A stretch of DNA of 64,000 nt from Clostridium bornimense (GTDB lineage: Bacteria; Bacillota; Clostridia; Clostridiales; Clostridiaceae): NCBI RefSeq assembly GCF_018917145.1, contig NZ_JAHLOD010000005.1, forward strand, positions 42,559 to 106,558, written 5' to 3'. The notes beneath the pieces were generated by a model, which was not told where the DNA came from, made no database searches, and saw only the letters and a list, made by a program, of their open reading frames with translations. Shown piece by piece: positions 24,927 through 33,396 of this stretch (its first letter is position 1; the number at the start of each line of letters is the position of its first letter). Position numbers and translations under genes: made by a program.

Positions 24927-25283
24927 ATGAAAAATGGGAAAAGCATTTATAAGTATATTATGGGTACTGTTCTTTTAGTAGTCTTATCTCTTCTAATTGC
25001 TATATTATTAAAGAGTTATAAAGGGTATAATATGAAAGATATTTTATTTATTGAAGGAATATTATCATTGTTTTTTGGTATCGGGGCATCTATAAGTGGG
25101 GATTCCATGGGATTATCATTACAAGGATTAGGTAGTAGTAATGTACAACAAGTCAATAATGCTAATCTAGAAATTGATAAAAGAGCTGGATATGATATAA
25201 AAACTACAGTATCACTTACTTTTAGTAATATAGCTATCAGTGCCAATGGAATAATAATGTTATTAATTAGTATAATTCTATAA
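24927..25283 (+). CDS. Small membrane protein, three TM segments
   Basis: The 118-residue protein has TM segments near residues 10-30, 38-54 and 100-117. A Gly/Ser/Asn-rich loop (ISGDSMGLSLQGLG, then NVQQVNNANLEIDKRAGYD) separates the last two. AAAGGGGAAAA precedes ATG 24927. It lies alone, divergent from the MerR gene, with a terminator after it. Its function is unknown; the neighbouring MerR regulator might control it. Confidence 0.65.
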   Translation: MKNGKSIYKYIMGTVLLVVLSLLIAILLKSYKGYNMKDILFIEGILSLFFGIGASISGDSMGLSLQGLGSSNVQQVNNANLEIDKRAGYDIKTTVSLTFSNIAISANGIIMLLISIIL

Positions 25284-25288
25284 ATTAT

Positions 25289-25323
25289 AAGCTGTGTATT
25301 AATATTAATGCGCAGCTTTTTTC
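25289..25323 (+). terminator. Terminator after the small membrane protein gene
   Basis: AAGCTGTGTATTAAT pairs with ATTAATGCGCAGCTT (two G-U pairs), followed by TTTTTTC. Confidence 0.75.
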
Positions 25324-25338
25324 TTGTAGCTTTATTCA

Positions 25339-25383
25339 TTGACAAAGTAATAATATTAAAGTAAAATTAGTTAGGAATCTAAC
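25339..25383 (+). promoter_or_regulatory. MarR operon promoter and operator
   Basis: TTGACA (25339-25344), a 17-bp spacer and TAAAAT (25362-25367) fit sigma-A. Immediately after, at the start site, lies the dyad GTTAG-GAAT-CTAAC (25370-25383), a good position for MarR repression. Confidence 0.75.
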
Positions 25384-25404
25384 AAATATTTAGAGGTATA
25401 TTAT

Positions 25405-25836
25405 ATGAATAAAGAGTTGCATATAGGTAAGGAGATAGACATTCTATCAAACAAATTTAAGAGAGTTATAAATCATAAGGTTTCTCAGTATGGAGTAACA
25501 GGAATACAGGGTAAAATTATTGGATTTATAAGATTTGAGTCGGAAAAACGTGATGTATTTCAAAAGGATATAGAAGAAGAGTTCGATATTAGACGTTCAT
25601 CAGTAACAAGTGTCATCACGTTACTAGAGAAAAATGGTTATGTAAAAAGAGTATCTGTTATGCAAGATGCAAGATTAAAAAAGTTGGTATTAACAGATAA
25701 AGGAATAGAGTTACATAACAAGGTGCATAATGATATTGAGGACTTTGAAGACTATGTAAAAGGTGAATTAACTAAAGAGGAACTGGATAAATTCATGGAT
25801 ATACTTAACAGATTAAGTAAGAGAATTGAAAAATAA
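25405..25836 (+). CDS. MarR-family transcriptional regulator
   Basis: The 143-residue protein has the MarR winged helix: YGVTGIQGKIIGFI, DIRRSSVTSVITLLEKNGYVKR (recognition helix), then the wing DARLKKLVLTDKG. It stands 50 bases before a pair of ABC exporter genes and probably represses the whole operon through the dyad at 25370-25383. Such regulators respond to drugs or redox signals. The ribosome site AGAGG is weak. Confidence 0.92.
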   Translation: MNKELHIGKEIDILSNKFKRVINHKVSQYGVTGIQGKIIGFIRFESEKRDVFQKDIEEEFDIRRSSVTSVITLLEKNGYVKRVSVMQDARLKKLVLTDKGIELHNKVHNDIEDFEDYVKGELTKEELDKFMDILNRLSKRIEK

Positions 25837-25886
25837 AAACAATTCTTTTATATAAAGCTATAAATCTAGCAAAAGGAGGAGAATAT

Positions 25887-27623
25887 ATGATAAAGAGATT
25901 ATCGAGTTATATAGGGGAGTTCAAAAAGGCAACTATTTTAACACCAATTTTTATGATTTTAGAAGTTGTTATGGAAATGATAATTCCACTTCTAATGGCA
26001 AAAATCATTGATAATGGTGTAGGGAATGGGGATATGAAATATGTAGCTATTATAGGTTCAATGATGATAGTTATAGCATTTTGTTCTCTTACTTTTGGAG
26101 TTCTTGGAGGAAAATATGGAGCAAATGCTTCTACAGGTTTCGCAAGAAATTTAAGAAGAGAAATGTATTATAACATACAAAATTTTTCTTTTTCCAATAT
26201 TGATAGATATTCCACTGCGGGATTAGTAACACGTCTTACAACAGATGTTACAAATGTTCAAAATGCATTTCAAATGATAATAAGAATGTTTGTTAGAGCA
26301 CCATTTACACTTATTTCTGCAATGGTTATGTCATTTTATATTAATGCAAAGCTTTCACTAATATTTGTTGGAGCAATAATAGTTTTAGGGGTATCATTAT
26401 ACTTTATAATGACAAATGCTCATCCACTTTTTAAGAGGGTTTTTAGAAAGTATGATGATTTAAATGCAAGTGTTCAAGAAAACTTATCAGCAATTAGAGT
26501 TGTAAAAGCTTATGTAAGAGAAGAGCATGAAATTAAAAAATTCCATAAGGAATCAAGTGTACTTCGTGACTTCTTTATAAGTGCAGAAAAATTAATAGTT
26601 TTAAATGCGCCAATTATGCAATTTACAATGTATACTTGTATTTTGCTTATGTCTTGGATTGGTGCAAAAATGATAGTATCAAGCACTATGACTACTGGAG
26701 AACTTATGAGTTTATTTACTTATGCAGTAAATATTTTAATGAGTTTAATGATGATTTCCATGGTTTTTGTTATGGTTACAATGGCTAAATCTTCAGCGGA
26801 AAGAATTATAGAAGTTATAGATGAAAAAAGTAACTTAACTAATCCAGAAAATCCAATTTATGAAATAAGAGATGGATCAATTGAATTTTCTAATGTTGGT
26901 TTCAGCTATGGAAATGATAAAGATAGTGAAGCGTTAGAAAATATTAATATAACAATAAACTCAGGAGAGACAATTGGTATTATTGGGGGAACTGGTAGTT
27001 CAAAATCTACATTAGTTCAACTTATACCAAGACTTTATGATGTTACAGAAGGTTCTGTTAAAGTTGGTGGCGTTGATGTTAGAGAGTATGATATAGAAAC
27101 TCTTAGAGAAGCGGTTTCTATGGTGCTTCAAAAGAATGTCTTATTCTCTGGAACAATAAAGGAGAATTTGAAATGGGGAAATAAGGATGCTACAGATGAA
27201 GAAATTGTGAAAGCATGTAGGCAAGCTTCTGCTGAAGAATTTATAGAAAAATTTCCAGACAAGTATGATACTTTTATTGAGCAAGGTGGAAGTAATGTAT
27301 CTGGAGGACAAAAACAAAGACTTTGTATTGCAAGAGCATTACTAAAAAAACCTAAGATATTAATTTTAGATGACTCAACAAGTGCTGTTGATACTAAAAC
27401 AGATGCACTTATTAGACAGGCTTTTAAAGAAACTATACCTGATACAACAAAAATAATTATTGCTCAACGTATATCATCAGTACAAGATTCAGACAAGATA
27501 ATTGTTCTAGACGATGGTAAAATAAATGGATTTGGTACTCATGAAGAATTACTAGAAAATAATGAAATTTACAAAGAAGTATATAAATCACAAGTAAAGG
27601 GGGATGATAACAATGAAAAATAA
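25887..27623 (+). CDS. ABC exporter subunit, degenerate NBD
   Basis: The 578-residue protein has six TM segments fused to a nucleotide-binding domain. Walker A reads GGTGSSKST, with Ser replacing the usual Gly. The signature is VSGGQKQR, and Walker B ends LILDDSTSAVD, with Asp replacing the catalytic Glu. This asymmetry is typical of the non-catalytic partner in heterodimeric multidrug exporters of the BmrCD/TM287-288 type. The partner gene overlaps by 11 bases. AAAGGAGGAG precedes ATG 25887. It should form a MarR-controlled export pump. Confidence 0.92.
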   Translation: MIKRLSSYIGEFKKATILTPIFMILEVVMEMIIPLLMAKIIDNGVGNGDMKYVAIIGSMMIVIAFCSLTFGVLGGKYGANASTGFARNLRREMYYNIQNFSFSNIDRYSTAGLVTRLTTDVTNVQNAFQMIIRMFVRAPFTLISAMVMSFYINAKLSLIFVGAIIVLGVSLYFIMTNAHPLFKRVFRKYDDLNASVQENLSAIRVVKAYVREEHEIKKFHKESSVLRDFFISAEKLIVLNAPIMQFTMYTCILLMSWIGAKMIVSSTMTTGELMSLFTYAVNILMSLMMISMVFVMVTMAKSSAERIIEVIDEKSNLTNPENPIYEIRDGSIEFSNVGFSYGNDKDSEALENINITINSGETIGIIGGTGSSKSTLVQLIPRLYDVTEGSVKVGGVDVREYDIETLREAVSMVLQKNVLFSGTIKENLKWGNKDATDEEIVKACRQASAEEFIEKFPDKYDTFIEQGGSNVSGGQKQRLCIARALLKKPKILILDDSTSAVDTKTDALIRQAFKETIPDTTKIIIAQRISSVQDSDKIIVLDDGKINGFGTHEELLENNEIYKEVYKSQVKGDDNNEK

Positions 27624-29511
27624 TCAAGTAAATCATCCTGGAAAAGGATCTACAAATCCAATGAAAACTATAAAAAGATTGCTTGGATATTTATTTAAAG
27701 GATATAAAGTTCAATCAATAATAGTTTTGTTATCAATATTCTTAAGTTCTATCGTTAATGTAATTGGTACATTATTCTTAAAAAGATTAATTGATGATTA
27801 TATAACACCATTCTTAAAAGAAACTACGACTGTTAACTTTGCACCACTTTTAAAAGCGTTAGCAGTTATGGCAGTAATATATTACACTGGTGTTTTAGCA
27901 ACTTATTTATATAACAGACTTATGGTAAATATCTCTCAAGGTACATTAAAAGCTATTAGAGATGATTTATTTGAGCATATGGAGAAGTTATCAATAGGAT
28001 TCTTTGATACTCATGCTCATGGAGATATCATGAGCTTATATACTAATGATACAGATACTTTAAGACAAATGATAAGTCAAGGGTTACCACAATTACTATC
28101 ATCTATAATTACAATAGTTAGTGTATTTGTATCTATGCTTGTTATCAGTATTCCACTTACAGGAATTGTTGTTATTATGGTCGTTATTATGATGTATATC
28201 ACAAAAACTCTTGGTGGAAAAAGTGGTAGATATTTTATTAAGCAACAACAAGATCTTGGTGTTTTAAATGGATATATTGAAGAACTTATGGAAGGTCAAA
28301 AAGTAGTTAAGGTCTTTTGTCATGAAGAAGAGTCAAAGAAAGATTTTGACGTTTTAAATGATAAGCTTTTTGAAAGTTCTAATAATGCAAATACATTAGC
28401 AAATATTTTAATGCCAATCATGGGTAATTTAGGTCACTTAAATTATGTAGCGACATCAATTGTCGGTGGTTTACTTGCAATAGGCGGTGTTGGAGGACTT
28501 ACGCTAGGGGGTCTAGCATCATTCTTACAACTTACTAGAAGTTTTAATATGCCTATAACACAAGTAGCGCAACAGTTTAATGCAATTATTATGGCATTAG
28601 CTGGTGCTGAACGTATATTTAAAGTTCTTGACGAAAAACCGGAAGATGATGATGGATATGTTAGACTTGTAAATGCTAAAATAAATGATAATGGTGATAT
28701 AGAAGAAATTGAAAAGCGTACTGGAAATTGGGCTTGGAAACATCCACATAGCGATGGTACTGTTACTTACTCAAGAATGCTTGGAGATGTAGTTTTTGAA
28801 AATGTAGATTTTGGATACAAAGAAGATAAGATTGTATTACATGATATTAGTTTATTTGCAAAACCAGGGGAAAAGATAGCATTTGTCGGTGCAACTGGTG
28901 CCGGTAAAACAACTATAACTAATCTTATAAATCGTTTCTATGATATACAAGATGGTAAAATAAGATATGATGGTATTAATATAGGTAAGATTAAGAAAGA
29001 TGATCTAAGAAGATCACTAGGAATAGTGCTTCAAGATACTCACTTATTTACAGGTACTATAGCAGATAATATTAGGTATGGTAAATTAGATGCTACTGAT
29101 GAAGAGGTAATTGCAGCAGCAAAACTTGCAAATGCAGATCAGTTTATTCATCATTTACCAAAAGGTTATGACACAGTAATTACTGGTGATGGTGCTAGTT
29201 TATCTCAAGGTCAAAGACAGTTATTAGCCATTGCAAGAGCAGCTATAGCAGATCCACCAGTGTTAATACTTGATGAAGCAACATCAAGTATAGATACAAG
29301 AACAGAAAGAATTGTTCAAGAAGGTATGGATAAACTTATGGAAGGAAGAACTGTTTTTGTTATTGCTCATAGATTATCTACTGTTAAGAACTCTGATGTT
29401 ATAATGGTTCTAGAGCAAGGTAGAATAATTGAGAGAGGAAGTCATGATGATTTAATAGAACAAAAAGGTAAGTATTATCAATTATATACAGGAGCTTTTG
29501 AGCTTTCATAA
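27613..29511 (+). CDS. ABC exporter subunit, canonical NBD
   Basis: The 632-residue partner has six TM segments and a canonical NBD: Walker A GATGAGKTT, signature LSQGQRQ, Walker B LILDEATSSID with catalytic Glu, and the H-loop IAHRLST. An insert of about 45 residues between the TM part and NBD (around 350-395) is common in this subunit. GGGGGATG (27599-27606) suits ATG 27613; ATG 27604 overlaps the ribosome site. Together with the preceding subunit it forms a heterodimeric exporter. Confidence 0.92.
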   Translation: MKNNQVNHPGKGSTNPMKTIKRLLGYLFKGYKVQSIIVLLSIFLSSIVNVIGTLFLKRLIDDYITPFLKETTTVNFAPLLKALAVMAVIYYTGVLATYLYNRLMVNISQGTLKAIRDDLFEHMEKLSIGFFDTHAHGDIMSLYTNDTDTLRQMISQGLPQLLSSIITIVSVFVSMLVISIPLTGIVVIMVVIMMYITKTLGGKSGRYFIKQQQDLGVLNGYIEELMEGQKVVKVFCHEEESKKDFDVLNDKLFESSNNANTLANILMPIMGNLGHLNYVATSIVGGLLAIGGVGGLTLGGLASFLQLTRSFNMPITQVAQQFNAIIMALAGAERIFKVLDEKPEDDDGYVRLVNAKINDNGDIEEIEKRTGNWAWKHPHSDGTVTYSRMLGDVVFENVDFGYKEDKIVLHDISLFAKPGEKIAFVGATGAGKTTITNLINRFYDIQDGKIRYDGINIGKIKKDDLRRSLGIVLQDTHLFTGTIADNIRYGKLDATDEEVIAAAKLANADQFIHHLPKGYDTVITGDGASLSQGQRQLLAIARAAIADPPVLILDEATSSIDTRTERIVQEGMDKLMEGRTVFVIAHRLSTVKNSDVIMVLEQGRIIERGSHDDLIEQKGKYYQLYTGAFELS

Positions 29512-29513
29512 AA

Positions 29514-29537
29514 AAGGGCTAAAAGCCCTTTTTTTTA
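29514..29537 (+). terminator. Terminator of the ABC exporter operon
   Basis: AAGGGCT (29514-29520), AAA, AGCCCTT (29524-29530), then eight T in the run. Confidence 0.9.
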
Positions 29538-29562
29538 TTTTAAAATTAATATATAATAATTT

Positions 29563-29596
29563 AGTTTACATAATCATAATTATGTTATTGTAAACT
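29563..29596. repeat. 34-bp nested palindrome
   Basis: AGTTTACA (29563-29570) and TGTAAACT (29589-29596) flank a perfect CATAATTATG (29575-29584). It lies between the exporter terminator and a lipoprotein gene and could be an operator or protein-binding site. Confidence 0.45.
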
Positions 29597-29712
29597 GAGA
29601 AGATACGTAGATCATCACAAAGAATAATTTCAAATTTAGAAGTAAAAATGTAAGATTATAAAATAATTTCATCAAAAATATAATAAATATTTTATATTGA
29701 GAGGTGTAAGTT

Positions 29713-30174
29713 ATGAAAAAAGTTATATGCATTTTAATAATTCTAGTAGTAATATTTAATGGATGTTTTCAAAATAAAGCAGAAATGAAACAGAGTAATA
29801 ATATTATTGAAACTAATATTAATTTTTATAAAGCTCATGTAAATCACATAAATTTTGATATGAATTATATAGAGGTACAAACCTGGGATTTTAATATAAT
29901 AGTTATCAACTTTCTAAATAATTCTTTGTCTAATAGTAATGAAAAAATAAATTTTAACGAGGGAGATTCTGTTGTAATAATTAATGCAAAGGAAGATAAA
30001 TATGAAAATGGAAATATATTTTATTTTGCAGATAAAGATACAATTATTTCACGTTGTTCTGTAACAATAGACGACGAGAAGAAAGAAAATAAAGATATTG
30101 ATAAAAAAGAAAAGCCAATAATAAATGAAGTTCTAGAAGAGAAAAATGATAACTATAATTATAATAATGGATAA
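29713..30174 (+). CDS. Predicted lipoprotein with charged tail
   Basis: The signal peptide MKKVICILIILVVIFNGC ends in a lipobox, so the mature ~135 residues are surface-anchored. The body has a short beta-like region (NYIEVQTWDFNIIVINF) and an acidic and basic C-terminal tail (DDEKKENKDIDKKEKP, then NDNYNYNNG). I do not recognise the family. GAGAGGTG precedes ATG 29713. It stands alone behind the palindrome at 29563. Confidence 0.7.
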   Translation: MKKVICILIILVVIFNGCFQNKAEMKQSNNIIETNINFYKAHVNHINFDMNYIEVQTWDFNIIVINFLNNSLSNSNEKINFNEGDSVVIINAKEDKYENGNIFYFADKDTIISRCSVTIDDEKKENKDIDKKEKPIINEVLEEKNDNYNYNNG

Positions 30175-30273
30175 TTTATTTTAAATAAACACAAAGTAAT
30201 TCTAAATATCTGTAATCATTTTCAATTTGTTTAAATAGATATTAATAAAGGAATTAAAAAAGGGTTGAAGTAT

Positions 30274-30531
30274 ATGAATGAAAGTAGTAGAGAAAAATTG
30301 GAAGAACTAAAGTTAATTGGTAAGAGTTTTACTAAAAGAGAAGATGAATTTTGTAACGAAGAATATAGAGAATGGCTTTATCAATGCGAACGATATATAT
30401 ATATAAATTATGAATTTGAGGATTCAATGGAAATAAAAAGAGTAGGTTTTATGTTTAATAGTTTAGAAGGGAAAGGACTTCATAGATATATACTGTCTGT
30501 ATTAGAAGACATTAATATCATTAGAGCATAA
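30274..30531 (+). CDS. Hypothetical 85-aa soluble protein
   Basis: The product is charged and aromatic (EEYREWLYQCERYIYINYE), with a C-terminal EGKGLHRYILSVLEDINII helix. AAAAAGGG (30256-30264) suits ATG 30274; the TTG at 30265 abuts the ribosome site. It has its own terminator. No family was recognised. Confidence 0.6.
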   Translation: MNESSREKLEELKLIGKSFTKREDEFCNEEYREWLYQCERYIYINYEFEDSMEIKRVGFMFNSLEGKGLHRYILSVLEDINIIRA

Positions 30532-30534
30532 GGT

Positions 30535-30575
30535 AAAAGAATGGCTTTTTAAATAAGAAGTCATTCTTTTATATT
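30535..30575 (+). terminator. Terminator after the 85-aa gene
   Basis: AAAAGAATGGCTT (30535-30547) pairs with AAGTCATTCTTTT (30558-30570, one G-U), followed by a T-rich tract. Confidence 0.75.
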
Positions 30576-30667
30576 TTTATAATAGTAAATGTGTATACAT
30601 AGATTAACGTAAATGTTACTATTTAAGTATCTATATTATGTAAAATATAAAAATTGGAGAGGTAATT

Positions 30668-31237
30668 ATGAAAAGAAAATATATAGTATTATTTATATCA
30701 ATAATAACTTTATTATTGGCTATAACTTATTTTTATGATAGTAGTAAAGTGGGTAAAATTATAGATCAGTACAAAGGAGTTAATGTTCATTATAATGGTA
30801 TGATATATACTAAATCCTATGGGGAGCATTATAGTGATAATGGATACTATTATGGATATAAGTGGCAATGTGTAGAGTATGTTAAACGTTTTTATTATGA
30901 TGCTAAAAATCATAGCATGCCAGATGGGTATGGTAATGCGAAAGATTTTTTTGATGAAGACGTTAATCAAGGAGAGTTAAATAAACGAAGAGATTTGATT
31001 CAATATAGAAATGGCGACAATGTAAAGCCCAAGGAAGATGATCTTATTGTTTTTAATACTACAAAATATGGACATGTTGCTATTATAACAAAGGTAACGG
31101 ATCAGTACATAGAAGTTATTCAGCAAAACATCTGGGGAAAGTCAAGAGAAAAATATAAGCTAGTGGAAAAGGATCATAAGTATTTTGTTGGTGAGAAAAA
31201 TAAGCCGGTGGGGTGGCTTAGAAAAGATGGAGAATAA
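30668..31237 (+). CDS. Membrane-anchored CHAP-domain peptidase/amidase
   Basis: Residues 5-23 form an N-terminal membrane anchor. The rest is a CHAP domain: YKWQCVEYVKRFYY with catalytic Cys68, GDNVKPKEDDLIVF, and YGHVAIITKV with the catalytic His, followed by IEVIQQNIWG. CHAP enzymes cleave peptidoglycan peptides or glutathionylspermidine-type amides; a cell-wall role outside the membrane is most likely. GGAGAGG precedes ATG 30668 and a terminator follows. Confidence 0.87.
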   Translation: MKRKYIVLFISIITLLLAITYFYDSSKVGKIIDQYKGVNVHYNGMIYTKSYGEHYSDNGYYYGYKWQCVEYVKRFYYDAKNHSMPDGYGNAKDFFDEDVNQGELNKRRDLIQYRNGDNVKPKEDDLIVFNTTKYGHVAIITKVTDQYIEVIQQNIWGKSREKYKLVEKDHKYFVGEKNKPVGWLRKDGE

Positions 31238-31347
31238 GGGAAAAGAGATATTTAGTTTTGAGTTAAAAAATTCAGCATTAGTTTTACATAAATAACTAAA
31301 TACTTATTTTAGGATTATTATTCGTAATATTGTTATATGATGTATAG

Positions 31348-31380
31348 AAGGGTGCAAGATAAAATACTGCATCCTTTTTT
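31348..31380 (+). terminator. Terminator after the CHAP gene
   Basis: AAGGGTGCA (31348-31356) pairs with TGCATCCTT (31368-31376, one G-U), followed by TTTTTT. Confidence 0.8.
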
Positions 31381-31435
31381 ATATTTGCATTAAAGTTTCG
31401 ATTTTTATATAAACCTGAATTTTTGAATTAATATT

Positions 31436-31741
31436 TTAGCAATAAGTATCTAGTAGATAATTAGAACTTTTTTCTGAATCTTTTTTTGTATTTTCAGTAT
31501 TGTTTGATTCTGAAGTTTTTTCTGATGCAGATTGTTTTTGAGCTAATTGACTTTGTAATTGTTGCAATTGTGATTGTAATTCTTGGATTTTTTCATCATC
31601 AGATAAACTTTCATCGCTAGATAAAGACATAATTTCTTGTTGAATAGTTGATATTTTAGTTTCTAATGATTTTATTGTTGATTCGGAATTTGTAGATGAA
31701 ACGCTATAGTTAGAATTACTATTAATACTTCCTATTTGCAT
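31436..31741 (-). CDS. FlxA-like coiled-coil protein
   Basis: The 101-residue protein has a Ser/Asn-rich N-terminus, a long coiled coil (about 27-72) with QELQSQLQQLQSQLAQKQ, and a Ser/Lys/Glu-rich tail. This pattern fits the FlxA-like family, which in E. coli is flagellar-regulon linked. No flagellar gene is near. AAGGAGG (complement) precedes ATG 31741. Function is unknown. Confidence 0.7.
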   Translation of the reverse strand: MQIGSINSNSNYSVSSTNSESTIKSLETKISTIQQEIMSLSSDESLSDDEKIQELQSQLQQLQSQLAQKQSASEKTSESNNTENTKKDSEKSSNYLLDTYC

Positions 31742-31982
31742 TATAATGCCTCCTTAAAAATATAATAATTGTATATTTGATATATCGTTTTTTAATTTTT
31801 CGGTTTTATGATGTTATTGTGTTATTGATATGAAGTTTATGTGAAGTAAATATAAATGAAATAGTTGTTTTTAATCGTAAAAAGAAATCATTAAAATAGA
31901 AATAATAAAATTTGAAAACACTTATAAATATTACAGGAAATAGAACAAATATTAAGAAAAGTTTAACTAAATATTAATTAAC

Positions 31983-32011
31983 TTGTAAATATAAAGTAAA
32001 TATTGTATAAT
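31983..32011 (+). promoter_or_regulatory. Promoter of the exopolysaccharide operon
   Basis: TTGTAA (31983-31988), a 17-bp spacer and TATAAT (32006-32011). The 316-base gap 31742-32058 otherwise contains only AT-rich sequence without structure that I can see. Confidence 0.7.
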
Positions 32012-32058
32012 TCCCCATGTAAGGTAATAAATATCATATAAGGGGGTATTAAAAATTT

Positions 32059-33369
32059 ATGAGATTATATGAAAGGATGCTAGACAAAGAAGAAGAATTA
32101 GCAGTAGTTGGATTAGGGTATGTTGGCTTACCTCTTGCTGTAGAGTTTTCAAATCACTTTAAAGTTATTGGGTTTGATACAAATAGTGAGAAAATAAACT
32201 TATACAAAAGAGGTTATGATCCAACAAAAGATGTTGGAGATGATAAGCTGAAAAATGCTTCTGTAAATTTCACTTTTGATGAAGAGGAGTTAAAACGTGC
32301 AAAGTTTTATGTTGTAGCAGTACCAACACCTATTAATGAGGATAATACGCCTAATTTAACGCCAGTAGAGGAAGCTACAAGAACCGTTGCTAGAAATTTG
32401 ACAAAAGGCGATATAGTTGTTTATGAATCTACAGTTTATCCTGGAACAACAGAAGAGGTTTGTGTTCCTATTTTAGAAAAGATATCAGGATTAAAATATG
32501 GTTCTGATTTTAAAGTAGGATATTCACCAGAGAGAGTAAGTCCTGGGGATAATACTAAAAAGGTTACAGATATAGTGAAGATTGTATCTGGATGTGATGA
32601 GGAAACTTTAGATGAAGTTTCAAAAGTTTATAGGTCAATAATAAAAGCAGGAATTTACGAAGCTGAAAGTATTAAGGTGGCAGAGGCTGCAAAAGTTATT
32701 GAAAATTCTCAAAGAGATATAAATATTGCTTTTATGAATGAATTATCAATCATATTTAATGATATGAATATTGATACTAATGCTGTATTAAATGCAGCAA
32801 AAACAAAATGGAATTTTGTTGATTTTAAGCCAGGATTGGTTGGAGGACATTGTATAGGAGTAGATCCTTATTATTTAATATATAAAGCACAAGAAGTTGG
32901 GTATGACTCACAGATAATTGCTTCAGGAAGAAAAGTAAACGAAGAAATGTCAAAGTATGTAGCATTAGAAGTAGTTAAACAATTAATCAGTTTAGGGAAA
33001 GTAGTTAAGGGAGCAAGAGTTGCTTTATTAGGTATAACATTTAAGGAGGATTGCCCCGATGTTAGAAATACGAAAATTGTAGACATAATTAATTATTTAA
33101 AAGGATATGGAATCAATGTATTCGTGTATGACCCAGTAGCTGATAGAAATGAAACTTATAAGAGCTATAATATTGAGTTAGTGGATTATGATGAAATAAA
33201 TAATGTTGATGCAATAGTTGTAGCAGTAGCACATGATGAATTCAAAAACATATCATTAGATGAATTAGAGAAAAAATATGTTGATGATAGAAAGACTTTA
33301 GTAGATTTAAAAGGTATCTATAATAAAAAGGACGTAGAAGATAGAGGAATAACATATTGGAGATTATAA
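32059..33369 (+). CDS. Nucleotide-sugar dehydrogenase (UDP-HexNAc 6-dehydrogenase, TviB/WbpO-like)
   Basis: The 436-residue enzyme has the Rossmann start AVVGLGYVGLPLAVEF, the central dimerisation helices and the catalytic VGGHCIGVDPYYL with Cys265. The C-terminal UDP-binding domain includes LLGITFKEDCPDVRNTK. The sequence is closer to WbpO/TviB/WecC-type dehydrogenases than to UDP-glucose dehydrogenase, so it should oxidise a UDP-N-acetylhexosamine to the uronic acid, giving two NADH. GGGGG precedes the start. It is first in a five-gene exopolysaccharide operon and supplies a charged sugar donor. Confidence 0.88.
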   Translation: MRLYERMLDKEEELAVVGLGYVGLPLAVEFSNHFKVIGFDTNSEKINLYKRGYDPTKDVGDDKLKNASVNFTFDEEELKRAKFYVVAVPTPINEDNTPNLTPVEEATRTVARNLTKGDIVVYESTVYPGTTEEVCVPILEKISGLKYGSDFKVGYSPERVSPGDNTKKVTDIVKIVSGCDEETLDEVSKVYRSIIKAGIYEAESIKVAEAAKVIENSQRDINIAFMNELSIIFNDMNIDTNAVLNAAKTKWNFVDFKPGLVGGHCIGVDPYYLIYKAQEVGYDSQIIASGRKVNEEMSKYVALEVVKQLISLGKVVKGARVALLGITFKEDCPDVRNTKIVDIINYLKGYGINVFVYDPVADRNETYKSYNIELVDYDEINNVDAIVVAVAHDEFKNISLDELEKKYVDDRKTLVDLKGIYNKKDVEDRGITYWRL

Positions 33370-33396
33370 AGTATTTGTATACCAAAGGGAGATGGG

